The notes: a model not told the origin generated them from the sequence alone. A stretch of DNA of 64,000 nucleotides from Croceibacter atlanticus HTCC2559 (GCF_000196315.1 NC_014230.1:558001-622000), one strand, 5' to 3'; positions 46,912-56,549 are shown, counted from the first letter of the stretch. Made by a program: numbers and translations.

Positions 46912-47337
46912 TTGAAGAACCTTATCCTAGCAATTACTTTTCTTTTATGTTTATGCAGTTGCAGTAATGATGATGATAGCACGAACCAAACGTCTAATTT
47001 TGAAACTTTAATTGTTGGGGAATGGCAATTAATTGAAAGCTACGATAATGAAGAACTTATTTCTTTAGGAGAATGTGAACTAATGACCACCTTTAATTTT
47101 GATAGTAATAATGAATTTGGGTTTGTTGATGTTTTTACAAATACAAATGGTAACTGTAGTGTTTTTAGCATATTAATTGGTACTTATACCATAAGTGAGT
47201 CTATTCTCACTTATACATTATCATCTGGAGATGTTTCTCAAGTTCAAATTACCCAACTTAATACCACAACATTAGAACTTACAGTAAGTACAGACGATGG
47301 CACATTAACTAAAGTGTACTCTAAAATAAGCTCTTAA
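46912..47337 (+). CDS. Lipocalin-like lipoprotein, TTG start
   Basis: A 141-residue lipoprotein that starts with TTG at 46912; no in-frame ATG lies close upstream, and the signal peptide begins right at this codon (MKNLILAITFLLCLCSC). The lipobox Cys is followed by SNDDD, an Asp-rich segment like the surface-export signal of Bacteroidota lipoproteins. The body is an up-and-down beta sheet with VGEWQLIESYDNEEL, GTYTISESILTYTL and a C-terminal TLTKVYSKI strand, as in lipocalin-like proteins. A diverged tandem paralogue follows 74 bases later. Confidence 0.72.
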   Translation: MKNLILAITFLLCLCSCSNDDDSTNQTSNFETLIVGEWQLIESYDNEELISLGECELMTTFNFDSNNEFGFVDVFTNTNGNCSVFSILIGTYTISESILTYTLSSGDVSQVQITQLNTTTLELTVSTDDGTLTKVYSKISS

Positions 47338-47411
47338 TTTTGATTTTGGGTAATATCATTTTATAGTCTTTATATTTTTATAATTTAGCAGCAAAATAAA
47401 CAAAACTCAAA

Positions 47412-47852
47412 ATGAAAACATTTAAACTTATTTTATTAGCTGCAATAATAGCCTGCACCACAGCATCTTGCAGTAGCGACGACGACTCCAACAATGGAGA
47501 TGTTGCAGATTTCAATACATTAATTATTGGTCAGTGGCGCTTAACTTCTGAAGTAATTAACGGAGAGCCAGAACCTTTAGATGATTGCGAAACCTCTAGC
47601 ACAATTACATTTAGTGAGGATACTGTAACTTCTGTATATGTTTATACTAATGACGAAAATGAATGTGAAACAGAAACACCAGATGTATCAACCTACACTA
47701 TTTCTGGAAACACCGTTACTATAAGCTACGATGGCGGTTCAGATAGTGGTTCAATAGAAACACTAAACAACTCTACACTTACATTTTCATTTACAGATTC
47801 TTTTGGAGACGAAACAGAAGTGTTTACAACAACTTATACAAGAGTTAATTAA
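47412..47852 (+). CDS. Lipocalin-like lipoprotein (paralogue)
   Basis: A 146-residue lipoprotein with signal peptide and lipobox ending TTASC and the Asp-rich SSDDDSN after it, again like a surface lipoprotein export signal. The body repeats the pattern of the preceding gene: IIGQWRLTSEVING, a Cys-containing TSSTITF strand, VSTYTISGNTVTISY and a final EVFTTTYTRV strand. The two Cys (in DDCETS and ENECETE) may form a disulfide; the paralogue keeps two at similar positions (GECEL, NGNCSV). A terminator follows. Confidence 0.75.
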   Translation: MKTFKLILLAAIIACTTASCSSDDDSNNGDVADFNTLIIGQWRLTSEVINGEPEPLDDCETSSTITFSEDTVTSVYVYTNDENECETETPDVSTYTISGNTVTISYDGGSDSGSIETLNNSTLTFSFTDSFGDETEVFTTTYTRVN

Positions 47853-47875
47853 AACGTTTATTGCGTTTAATGTCT

Positions 47876-47904
47876 AAGCATCACTTTTTAGTGGTGCTTT
47901 TTTT
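47876..47904 (+). terminator. Terminator after the lipoprotein pair
   Basis: A nine-pair hairpin with one G-U pair (47876-47884 and 47891-47899, six-base loop) followed by a run of T to 47904. Confidence 0.85.
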
Positions 47905-48009
47905 GTGTCTAGATATTTTAAGAATCCCTAACTGTTATGTAAGCTTTAAAAACATAGCGTGACTTATTTAAGAGAATTTGTGTTTAGGCAGCCTATTATT
48001 TACAATTTC

Positions 48010-48027
48010 TATAACACGGCTGTTATA
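48010..48027. repeat. Inverted repeat upstream of the flavoprotein gene
   Basis: TATAACA and TGTTATA arms (48010-48016 and 48021-48027) surround CGGC, 29 bases before the ATG at 48057. There is no T tract, so it is not a terminator. It could be a protein-binding operator or an mRNA hairpin in the leader. Confidence 0.3.
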
Positions 48028-48056
48028 CACCAACTCTTAATTTTACATAAAAAGTT

Positions 48057-49424
48057 ATGGCCTACAAACATTTTGACGTCTTTATAATAGGATCTGGAAT
48101 TGCAGGACAAACCTGTGCAAAAAAACTTGCTAAAGAAGGATTAAACGTTGCAATTGCAGACGACAGAGAATTTGGAGGTACTTGTGCTAATAGAGGTTGC
48201 GACCCTAAAAAAGTTATTTATGGTCTAACCCATATCTTACAGAGAAGTAATGATCTTTTAGGAAAAGGGATTACCACAATGCCAGAATATTCTTGGAAAG
48301 ATCTTATGGCCTATAAATGTAACTTTACAGATGCAGTGCCAGCTGTAACAGAAGAAAAGCTTGAAGATTTAAATATCACTTTATACCACCAATCTCCTGA
48401 ATTTATAGACCAGAGCACTATCTCTGTAGAAGGAAAAACTGTCACTGCAGATAAGTTTGTTATTGCCACAGGTTTACATCCAAGAAACTTAGGATTTGAT
48501 GGGTGTAAACTCATGAAAGTAAGTGATGATTTTCTTGAGTTAGAAACACTTCCTGAAACTATGATATTTGTAGGCGCAGGTTATATCGGGATGGAGTTTG
48601 CCCATATGGCTGCACGTTGCGGTGTAAAGGTTACAGTTATTGATTTTGCCAAACGACCTTTAGGTAATTTTGATGAAGATATAGTTGAAGAACTTGTAAA
48701 GGCTTCAAAAAAATTAGGTATTAAATTTATTTTTGAGGCTGATGTAAGACAAGTAAAACATTTAAGAAAAAACTACGAGGTTGAGTATTTAAAAGATGGT
48801 AAACTGCAAACTGCAAAGGCAGAACTTATTTTTAATGTAGCGGGACGAGTTCCTGCTACAGAAAAACTTAAACTTCAGAAAGGTAATATTGAATTTAATA
48901 AAAATGGGATTGAGGTAAATAGCTATTTGCAAAACCCAACAAATAAAAATGTATATGCCTGTGGAGATGTTAGTGATCACGCAGTACCACTAACGCCTTT
49001 TTCCGGCAGAGAAGGAAGTACCGTAGCCACAAATATTTTAGCAGAATTAAACTCCAAAACAACTTCTAAGAAAAAAATTACTTTTCCTCCTACACCATCG
49101 GTGTGTTTTACAATACCTAATGTAGCAAGTGTTGGCATTTTAGAAGCCGATGCTAAAAATGAGTCTTTAGAGTATATTGTAAAATCTGGAGATGGTAAAG
49201 ATTGGTATAATGCTAGAAGAGTAAACACTTCTGTATACGCCTATAAAATAATTATACACAAAGAGACCGATAAGATTTTAGGTGCACATTTAATTGGTCC
49301 ACAAGCTTCAGAAGTTATCAACCTTTTCTCAATGGCTATATTTAAAGAGATGACAGCTGCAGAGCTTAAACAAATGGTCTTTGCATACCCAACTTGGGGA
49401 ACAGATGTAGCTGCAATGGTATAA
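48057..49424 (+). CDS. Disulfide-reductase-like flavoprotein lacking the His-Glu pair
   Basis: A 455-residue class I pyridine-nucleotide disulfide oxidoreductase. It has the FAD fold FIIGSGIAGQTCAKKL, the redox-active pair in FGGTCANRGCDPKK (CxxxxC), the NAD(P) fold FVGAGYIGMEFAHMA, and VYACGDVSD. The dimerisation domain ends in VFAYPTWGTDVAAMV, where glutathione, mercuric and lipoamide enzymes have a HPT...E motif that supplies the catalytic acid. Here the His is Tyr and the Glu is missing. It is therefore not a standard lipoamide dehydrogenase or glutathione reductase; the substrate is unknown. It stands alone. Confidence 0.85.
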   Translation: MAYKHFDVFIIGSGIAGQTCAKKLAKEGLNVAIADDREFGGTCANRGCDPKKVIYGLTHILQRSNDLLGKGITTMPEYSWKDLMAYKCNFTDAVPAVTEEKLEDLNITLYHQSPEFIDQSTISVEGKTVTADKFVIATGLHPRNLGFDGCKLMKVSDDFLELETLPETMIFVGAGYIGMEFAHMAARCGVKVTVIDFAKRPLGNFDEDIVEELVKASKKLGIKFIFEADVRQVKHLRKNYEVEYLKDGKLQTAKAELIFNVAGRVPATEKLKLQKGNIEFNKNGIEVNSYLQNPTNKNVYACGDVSDHAVPLTPFSGREGSTVATNILAELNSKTTSKKKITFPPTPSVCFTIPNVASVGILEADAKNESLEYIVKSGDGKDWYNARRVNTSVYAYKIIIHKETDKILGAHLIGPQASEVINLFSMAIFKEMTAAELKQMVFAYPTWGTDVAAMV

Positions 49425-49494
49425 AATTTTGGTATTAGGCACGATATTTGGTCTTTTAACGGATATAAATACACATTAACGTTTTACAAATTTC

Positions 49495-49502
49495 TATCTT
49501 TG
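49495..49502 (+). promoter_or_regulatory. Candidate -7 box for the gene at 49555
   Basis: TATCTTTG, an exact TAnnTTTG match 52 bases before the ATG. Confidence 0.4.
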
Positions 49503-49554
49503 TTTTTTTTAACATAGTATTAAGATTTCTATTTCGTTAGATTTTAAATTATTT

Positions 49555-50298
49555 ATGCGCACCATTTTTACCTTTATACTTTCATTTATTCTATTTGTTT
49601 CTAATACAAATGCACAGGTAGGCATCTCTACTACAACACCTCAAGCAGCTTTAGATATAACCTCCACAGATTCTGGCATATTAATACCAAGAGTTGCATT
49701 AAACTCTTCTGCAGACACTGGCACGGTTTTAAATCCAGATGGTTCTCCATTAGTAGAAGGCACTATGGTTTTTAACAATGGTAACGGTACCTTGACAGAA
49801 AAAGGGTTTTACTTTTGGAATGGTTCAGATTGGGATAAACTTGTAGATAATACACCGCATATTCATATCGGTAAATTTAGAATTACCTCAACAGGCACAG
49901 TTAATTTTACAGGATTACCTTTTAAGCCTTCTCGTATTGTTTTTACCGCTTATGCAAATGTTGATGATTATAACCAAAGCGCTAGCAATAGTACTGGTAA
50001 CAATAACAACAACACTAAGGAAAACACTCACGGTTCAATGAAGGGTTATGCTTATGAAATTGATGGATCAATCTTACAGCAATCTATTTTTAACGGTGGT
50101 TCTGGAAACTCTATTAATGATATATCACGTTACGCCTCTTCAACAAATTGTATTGGCTTAAGGTACACCAATCAAAATGGAGGTAATTTAGGGCTAACAA
50201 CTGCTACGCTTACAGCATTTAATGATGATGGTTTTACATTAAATATCACCAATGCAGTAGATAATGTAGTAGTAATTTATGAAGCTTACAGGTATTAA
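49555..50298 (+). CDS. Secreted protein with tail-fibre-like N-terminus
   Basis: A 247-residue secreted protein. The signal peptide (about 1-21) ends NTNAQ and is followed by VGISTTTPQAALDITSTDSG then ILIPRVAL. This opening is common in flavobacterial surface proteins that resemble phage tail fibres, as is the FYFWNGSDWDKL motif. The C-terminal half (about 100-247) has a beta-rich character with an Asn/Ser/Thr-rich loop (about 140-158) and no motif that I recognise. There is no type IX sorting signal. It is convergent with the TspO-like gene (four-base overlap). Confidence 0.65.
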   Translation: MRTIFTFILSFILFVSNTNAQVGISTTTPQAALDITSTDSGILIPRVALNSSADTGTVLNPDGSPLVEGTMVFNNGNGTLTEKGFYFWNGSDWDKLVDNTPHIHIGKFRITSTGTVNFTGLPFKPSRIVFTAYANVDDYNQSASNSTGNNNNNTKENTHGSMKGYAYEIDGSILQQSIFNGGSGNSINDISRYASSTNCIGLRYTNQNGGNLGLTTATLTAFNDDGFTLNITNAVDNVVVIYEAYRY

Positions 50299-51104
50299 GA
50301 GTTCGGTTCTTTATTTAAGTACTCTAAACATTTTTGGTAAGGGCTTGTATCTTTATTTTTAATAGCATGAACGCTACTGCTTACAAGTAATAACCCTCCA
50401 GTAATTAAAGCACAATAAACAACAGCTTCCTCTATATTATAGTTTGCCACACTAATAGCCACTAGTGCCCAAGCACCTACCAATGCAAATTCTCGCATGT
50501 TTCTGGTCCAAGTAATGGCTAAATTAATACCAGTAGCAATTACTATCATAACTATTGTCCAAAACTGATGCGATAGTCCAAAAGCATTCCACTCAATTTT
50601 TGTAAGATATACAGAAACATTTGCAATGCATGCAACTGTTAACCAGCCACTATAAAACACAAACGGCCACCAAATAAATAAAATTACAGCTATTGGAGCA
50701 TCCCAAAGTTCCATACTATTTTTATAAACTATTTTAAATAGACAAAACAGCAGGAAAAAAATTACAACTACCGAAGCTAATATATAATCTGAAACAAACA
50801 AGTAACACCACAAGCTATTTGCCAAGCAACTTAGTGTAAACCACCAACCTGTTTTTTGTATAAAATCATCATCCCTAACTTTAACAATCAAACTTCTCGA
50901 TTGGTAAATCACAAAGCCGAAAAGCAACAAGTAAATAAGACCCCAAATTGAAAATGCATAACCAGCTGGCGTAAACATATTACTATACTTAGCACTTATT
51001 TCTGCTTGAGTTGCACCGTTAAAAAGACCTGCGCTGGACGCATAATTCATAAATATTGTAATAGCAAACACAACTATGTTTACTATTTGTAAGGTCTTTT
51101 TCAT
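50295..51104 (-). CDS. TspO/MBR-like tryptophan-rich membrane protein
   Basis: A 269-residue inner-membrane protein with about eight hydrophobic segments and many Trp. The opening MFTPAGYAFSIWGLIYLLL is the family motif, followed by SCLANSLWCYLF. It is longer than the five-helix TspO and belongs to the extended group often annotated as tryptophan-rich sensory protein. A role in tetrapyrrole or stress signalling is possible but not shown. It lies 18 bases after polA on the same strand. Confidence 0.75.
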   Translation of the reverse strand: MKKTLQIVNIVVFAITIFMNYASSAGLFNGATQAEISAKYSNMFTPAGYAFSIWGLIYLLLFGFVIYQSRSLIVKVRDDDFIQKTGWWFTLSCLANSLWCYLFVSDYILASVVVIFFLLFCLFKIVYKNSMELWDAPIAVILFIWWPFVFYSGWLTVACIANVSVYLTKIEWNAFGLSHQFWTIVMIVIATGINLAITWTRNMREFALVGAWALVAISVANYNIEEAVVYCALITGGLLLVSSSVHAIKNKDTSPYQKCLEYLNKEPNS

Positions 51105-51122
51105 GTTTAAGAGTTTATTTTA

Positions 51123-53993
51123 TTAATGCGCTTCTAGCCAATCGTTACCTACACCAACCTCTACATCTAACGGTACGCTTAAGGTGTAAGCGCTTTCCAT
51201 TTCTGTTTTTACTAAAGTTTTAATGTCTTCTAACTCATTTTTTGGAACATCAAAAACCAATTCATCATGTACCTGAAGTAACATTTTAGTTTTAAAGTTT
51301 CCTTCGGCTAATTTTTTATGAATATTAATCATAGCCACTTTAATTATATCTGCTGCACTACCTTGTATTGGCGCATTTACAGCATTTCGTTCTGCAGCAC
51401 CTCTTACAACACCATTACTAGAATTTATATCTTTTAAATAACGGCGTCTTCCTAATACGGTACTTACATAACCATCTTCACGAGCATCATCTACTAGATT
51501 ACTCATGTAGTTTCGAAGCTTTGGGTAGGTTTTATAATACGTGTCGATTAAGTCTTTCGATTCACTTCGTGTAAGGTCTGTTTGGTTACTTAGCCCAAAA
51601 GCTGAAACACCATATATAATACCGAAGTTTACGGTTTTAGCATTACTACGCTGTTCTCTTGTTACCTCATTAATAGGTACATTAAAAACTTTTGCTGCAG
51701 TACTGGCGTGAATATCTTCACCATTTTTAAAGGCTTCAATCATTGTGTCTTCCTCGCTTAATGCCGCGATAATCCTTAATTCAATTTGACTGTAATCTGC
51801 AGCGAGTAGTACATAGTCTTCATTTTTAGGTACAAATGCCTTTCTTACTTGCCTTCCTCGTTCTGTACGTATTGGTATATTTTGAAGATTAGGGTTATTA
51901 CTACTTAAACGACCTGTAGCAGCAACGGTTTGCATATAATCTGTATGCACTCTACCATCTTCTTCAACTTGCTCTGGTAGTGCGTCTACATATGTACTTT
52001 TAAGTTTTGCCAACCCACGATAGTCAAGTACATTTTGAATTATTGTGTGATCTGCGGCAAGATAACTTAGTACATCTTCTGCAGTTGAATATTGTCCTGT
52101 TCTGGTTTTCTTAGGCTTTTCTACTAGTTTAAGTTTATCAAAGAGAATTTCGCCCAGTTGTTTTGGCGAGCCAATATTAAATTCTTCTCCAGCTTCTTTA
52201 TAAATCGAAGCCTCTAAAGTTGCAATGTCATTGTTTAAGTCTTCAGCTAAATTATTTAAAAATGCTTTGTCCAAATTAATACCTTCCAACTCCATTGCTG
52301 CCAATACACGTAGTAATGGAATTTCAATATCATCAAACAATTTTTGGGTATTGGCATCTCCCAATTCTTTTTCAAAATGCTCTTTTAATTGAAGTGTGAT
52401 ATCTGCATCTTCCACCGCGTACTCGGTTTGATCTTCTAAAGGCACATCTCGCATACTTTTTTGATTCTTACCTTTTTTACCAATTAATGTTTCTATTGAA
52501 ACCGGTGAGTAATTGAGGTATGTTTCTGCAAGCACATCCATATTATGGCGCATGTCTGGGTTTATAAGATAATGTGCTAACATGGTATCAAAAAGAGGTC
52601 CGCGAACTTCTATATCATACTTATGTAGTACTTTAATATCATACTTTAAATTTTGCCCAACTTTCTGAATGTCTTCGTTTTCAAAAAATGGCCTTAATTC
52701 TTCTATTAATTGTTGTGCCTCTTCTTTGTTATCTGAAAACGGCAGGTAAAATCCTTTACCAGCATCCCAAGAAAACGCAATACCTACCAACTCGGCAGTT
52801 AAAGGATTAAGTCCTGTAGTTTCTGTATCAAAACAAACAGATGTCTGTTTGTTTAAATTTTGTAGAAATAGCTTTAAGCCCATTCCAGATGTTGCTACAC
52901 TTTGGTAATGGTGTTCCTTTGATTTTATGGTCTGCCTTGATGATGCCTCTTCAACATCATCTGCTATCGTGCTATTAGCATCAAATAAGTTGTATTGTCC
53001 TGCACCTGCTTGAGCTGCTTTTTTCGAAGCTGTTTCAATCTTCTTAGCCGTTTCTGTATTAGAGACTGCTGCGCCAACACTTGCTTCTGCCTCACCAGAG
53101 AAAATTTTTACAAATTGATCTTTAAGTCTTCTAAACTCAAGGTCATCAAAAATTTCTGCTACAGCTTCTGCATCTGGCTCAGACAACTCATAGTTTTCTG
53201 CATTAAAAGTAACATCACAATCTAGCATGATTGTTGCCAATTTTCTAGAAAGTCTTCCTAACTCTGCGTTAGCAATAACTTTCTCTTTCATTTTACCTTT
53301 AAGCTTATCTGTGTTTTCTAATAAACCTTCTAATCCTCCATATTGCTTAATAAATTTTTTGGCTGTCTTATCTCCAACACCTGGCAAACCTGGAATATTA
53401 TCACTAGCATCTCCCATCATCCCTAAGTAGTCTATTACTTGCTCTGGTCGCTCTACTTCAAACTTTTTCTGTACTTCTGGTATTCCCCAAATTTCTATAC
53501 CATTACCCATACGTGCAGGCTTGTACATAAAAATATTTTCTGAAACCAATTGCGCATAATCCTTATCTGGTGTAACCATAAAAACTTGGTAGCCTTCCTT
53601 TTCGGCTTGCTTAGAGAGTGTTCCTATTAAATCATCTGCCTCTACACCTTCAATTTCTATACAAGGCACGTGCATAGCTTTTAGTATACTTTGTATGTAT
53701 GGCACTGCTATTTTAATTGCGTCTGGAGTTTCATCTCGATTGGCTTTATAATCTTCATACATCTCTACACGATCACTACTACCACCTTTATCAAAAGCTA
53801 CGGCTAAGTGGTCTGGTTTTTCACGTTTAATAACATCAAACAATGAATTCATAAAACCCATGATGGCACTTGTGTCCATCCCTTTTGAGTTTACTCTTGG
53901 GTTTTTTATCAACGCATAATAGCCTCTAAAAATTAGAGCATAGGCATCAAGAAGAAATAAACGTTTTTGAGTGTTTTCTGGAGTATTGGTCAT
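51123..53993 (-). CDS. polA: DNA polymerase I
   Basis: Replicative repair polymerase of 956 residues with all three activities. The 5'-3' nuclease domain (about 1-290) has LLDAYALIFRGYYAL and LGMMGDASDNIPGLPGVG. The 3'-5' exonuclease is intact: VCFDTETTGLNPL (DxE), QNLKYDIKVL and YAVEDADITL. The polymerase domain has motif A LLAADYSQIELRII, the O-helix RSNAKTVNFGIIYG and motif C QVHDELVFD. An Ala/Glu-rich linker of about 60 residues joins the first two domains. The TspO-like gene follows closely. Confidence 0.97.
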   Translation of the reverse strand: MTNTPENTQKRLFLLDAYALIFRGYYALIKNPRVNSKGMDTSAIMGFMNSLFDVIKREKPDHLAVAFDKGGSSDRVEMYEDYKANRDETPDAIKIAVPYIQSILKAMHVPCIEIEGVEADDLIGTLSKQAEKEGYQVFMVTPDKDYAQLVSENIFMYKPARMGNGIEIWGIPEVQKKFEVERPEQVIDYLGMMGDASDNIPGLPGVGDKTAKKFIKQYGGLEGLLENTDKLKGKMKEKVIANAELGRLSRKLATIMLDCDVTFNAENYELSEPDAEAVAEIFDDLEFRRLKDQFVKIFSGEAEASVGAAVSNTETAKKIETASKKAAQAGAGQYNLFDANSTIADDVEEASSRQTIKSKEHHYQSVATSGMGLKLFLQNLNKQTSVCFDTETTGLNPLTAELVGIAFSWDAGKGFYLPFSDNKEEAQQLIEELRPFFENEDIQKVGQNLKYDIKVLHKYDIEVRGPLFDTMLAHYLINPDMRHNMDVLAETYLNYSPVSIETLIGKKGKNQKSMRDVPLEDQTEYAVEDADITLQLKEHFEKELGDANTQKLFDDIEIPLLRVLAAMELEGINLDKAFLNNLAEDLNNDIATLEASIYKEAGEEFNIGSPKQLGEILFDKLKLVEKPKKTRTGQYSTAEDVLSYLAADHTIIQNVLDYRGLAKLKSTYVDALPEQVEEDGRVHTDYMQTVAATGRLSSNNPNLQNIPIRTERGRQVRKAFVPKNEDYVLLAADYSQIELRIIAALSEEDTMIEAFKNGEDIHASTAAKVFNVPINEVTREQRSNAKTVNFGIIYGVSAFGLSNQTDLTRSESKDLIDTYYKTYPKLRNYMSNLVDDAREDGYVSTVLGRRRYLKDINSSNGVVRGAAERNAVNAPIQGSAADIIKVAMINIHKKLAEGNFKTKMLLQVHDELVFDVPKNELEDIKTLVKTEMESAYTLSVPLDVEVGVGNDWLEAH

Positions 53994-54030
53994 GAGAATG
54001 TGTTGAAAATCTTGAGATGTTGAATAGCTT

Positions 54031-54038
54031 CAAAGTTA
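54031..54038 (-). promoter_or_regulatory. Candidate -7 box for polA
   Basis: The minus strand reads TAACTTTG, an exact TAnnTTTG match 37 bases before the polA start. Confidence 0.42.
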
Positions 54039-54231
54039 CTAAAATGAAGAGTAACCTCATGATTTATTTATACTATAGGTTTAAAGAAACAGCATTCCTA
54101 TTAATCTTAATAATTAATACACCTACACAAATTGGCGATGCAATTAATTGTCCTTAAATTTATCGATATTTGTAACTAAGCATTTTAGGTCTAAGTTCAG
54201 ATTTTGTATATTAAGATAAAAATTAAAACAC

Positions 54232-55392
54232 ATGCCTTTTTACCATAAACTCGGTAAGATTCCTCATAAGCGTCATACCATTTTTAAGAAACCAGATGGC
54301 TCATTATACTATGAGCAGCTTTTTGGCACAATTGGTTTTGATGGTATGAGCAGTAACTTATACCACGAACATAGACCTACACAGGTTAAAAAAATAGACG
54401 GCAGTTATGATGTAACTCCTAAAGTAGCTACCAAAAACAATATGCATTCTTTACGCCTTAAGGGTTTTCAGGTTATACCAGAACCAGATTACTTAGAAAG
54501 CAGAAAGGTAGTGCTTACAAATAGCGATGTAGATATTACATTAGCATCGCCTCAAAATTTAACACAAGACTATTTTTATAAAAATGCAGATAGTGATGAG
54601 TTATTATTTGTACATAAAGGTAGCGGTGTCTTAAGAACGCATTTAGGTAATTTAGATTTTAAATATGGAGATTACCTTTTAATACCTAGAGGTGTTATTT
54701 ATAAAATAGATTTTGATGATGAAAACAATAGACTATTTATAGTTGAGTCACGTCGTCCTATATACACTCCTAAACGTTACAGAAATTGGTTTGGACAATT
54801 GTTAGAGCATTCTCCATTTTGTGAGCGTGACCTAAGACAACCTCAAGACTTAGAAACTCATGATGAGGTTGGAGATTTTGTAATTAAAGTAAAAAAGAAT
54901 AACGAAATCTTCAATATGGTTTATGCCACGCATCCTTTTGATGTTGTTGGGTATGATGGCTATAATTATCCATATGCATTTTCAATACATGATTTTGAAC
55001 CTATAACTGGTCGCATACACCAACCGCCACCAGTACACCAAACATTTGAGACAGATGCCTTTGTAGTATGTAGTTTTTGTCCGAGAAAATACGATTACCA
55101 TCCAGAAAGCATTCCTGCACCTTACAACCATAGCAATATAGATAGTGATGAAGTGCTGTATTATGTAGATGGTGATTTTATGAGCAGAAATGATATTGAG
55201 CCAGGACACATATCACTGCATCCTGCCGGCATACCTCACGGCCCACATCCAGGTGCTGTAGAACGTAGCATAGGGCAGACAGAAACTGAAGAGCTTGCTG
55301 TTATGGTAGATACTTTTAAACCATTAATGGTAACTGAAGAAGGTGCTAAAATAGCAGATAAATCTTACCACCAATCTTGGTTAGAACACTAA
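54232..55392 (+). CDS. hmgA: Homogentisate 1,2-dioxygenase
   Basis: Opens the ring of homogentisate to maleylacetoacetate in tyrosine and phenylalanine breakdown. The 386-residue cupin protein has the short bacterial form with the C-terminal iron site region HNSNIDSDEV-like (HSNIDSDEVLYYVDG) and LHPAGIPHGPHPGAVE. hpd, whose product makes homogentisate, follows 20 bases later, so the two form a tyrosine-degradation operon. The 237-base gap upstream holds the divergent polA promoter and no visible gene. Confidence 0.95.
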   Translation: MPFYHKLGKIPHKRHTIFKKPDGSLYYEQLFGTIGFDGMSSNLYHEHRPTQVKKIDGSYDVTPKVATKNNMHSLRLKGFQVIPEPDYLESRKVVLTNSDVDITLASPQNLTQDYFYKNADSDELLFVHKGSGVLRTHLGNLDFKYGDYLLIPRGVIYKIDFDDENNRLFIVESRRPIYTPKRYRNWFGQLLEHSPFCERDLRQPQDLETHDEVGDFVIKVKKNNEIFNMVYATHPFDVVGYDGYNYPYAFSIHDFEPITGRIHQPPPVHQTFETDAFVVCSFCPRKYDYHPESIPAPYNHSNIDSDEVLYYVDGDFMSRNDIEPGHISLHPAGIPHGPHPGAVERSIGQTETEELAVMVDTFKPLMVTEEGAKIADKSYHQSWLEH

Positions 55393-55412
55393 AAAATACA
55401 AAAGACTTTATA

Positions 55413-56549
55413 ATGATAGATAATAAAACACCAGAACTAGAAAAAGTAATAGAAGGCGCAGAAGATTTTCTACCCTTATTAGGAACAGATTTTGTTGAGC
55501 TTTACGTAGGTAATGCAAAACAAGCAGCATATTATTACCAGACTGCTTGGGGTTTTGAGCCAATAGCATATTCTGGACTTGAAACTGGTCGCAAAGACAG
55601 TGTTTCTTATGTTTTACAGCAAGGAAAAATAAGACTTGTACTTACATCTTCACTACAACCTGGCGGTACTATTAATGATCATATAAGTGATCACGGCGAC
55701 GGTGTAAAAGTTGTTGCACTTTGGGTAGACGATGCCACAAAAAGCCACGAAGAAACTACTAAACGTGGAGCACAATCATATATGGAACCTTACACCGTAG
55801 AAGATGAATACGGGAAAGTTGTTCTTTCTGGAATACACACTTATGGAGAGACTGTTCACGTATTTGTAGAGCGTAAAAATTACGAAGGTGTCTTTTTACC
55901 AGGTTACAAACCTTACAAACCAAACTACAGCACTAATAATGTAGGTCTAAAGTATATAGACCATATGGTTGGTAATGTAGGCTGGAATGAAATGAACAAA
56001 TGGTGTGAGTTTTACGCAAAAGTAATGGGCTTTGCACAAATGGTTTCGTTTGATGATAAAGATATTTCTACCGATTATACAGCCTTAATGAGTAAGGTAA
56101 TGAGTAATGGAAACGGTAGGATTAAATTTCCAATTAATGAGCCTGCTGAAGGAAAGAAGAAGTCTCAAATTGAAGAGTATATAGACTTTTACAATGGTGC
56201 AGGCGTACAACATATTGCATTAGCAACAGATAATATTATTGAAACTGTTACAAACTTGAGAGATCAAGGTGTAGAGTTCTTATACGTACCAGAAACTTAT
56301 TATGACACCGTTTTAGATCGTGTTGGTGAAATTGACGAAGATCTTGCACCATTAAAAGATTTAGGAATACTAATAGATAGAGATGATGAAGGCTATTTAT
56401 TGCAAATCTTCACTAAACCAGTTCTAGACAGACCAACAATGTTTTTTGAAATCATACAGCGAAAAGGAGCACAATCTTTTGGAAAAGGAAACTTTAAAGC
56501 GCTGTTTGAAGCGATAGAACGCGAGCAAGATCTTAGAGGAACTTTATAA
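55413..56549 (+). CDS. hpd: 4-hydroxyphenylpyruvate dioxygenase
   Basis: Converts 4-hydroxyphenylpyruvate to homogentisate. The 378-residue protein has two VOC domains. The iron ligands of the C-terminal domain are visible: KYIDHMVGNV (His), GVQHIALATDNI (His) and MFFEIIQRKG (Glu). The start is set at 55413 (MIDNKTPELE); the 12 codons before it from 55377 overlap hmgA and look non-family. It is directly downstream of hmgA in the order of reverse pathway use. Confidence 0.95.
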   Translation: MIDNKTPELEKVIEGAEDFLPLLGTDFVELYVGNAKQAAYYYQTAWGFEPIAYSGLETGRKDSVSYVLQQGKIRLVLTSSLQPGGTINDHISDHGDGVKVVALWVDDATKSHEETTKRGAQSYMEPYTVEDEYGKVVLSGIHTYGETVHVFVERKNYEGVFLPGYKPYKPNYSTNNVGLKYIDHMVGNVGWNEMNKWCEFYAKVMGFAQMVSFDDKDISTDYTALMSKVMSNGNGRIKFPINEPAEGKKKSQIEEYIDFYNGAGVQHIALATDNIIETVTNLRDQGVEFLYVPETYYDTVLDRVGEIDEDLAPLKDLGILIDRDDEGYLLQIFTKPVLDRPTMFFEIIQRKGAQSFGKGNFKALFEAIEREQDLRGTL

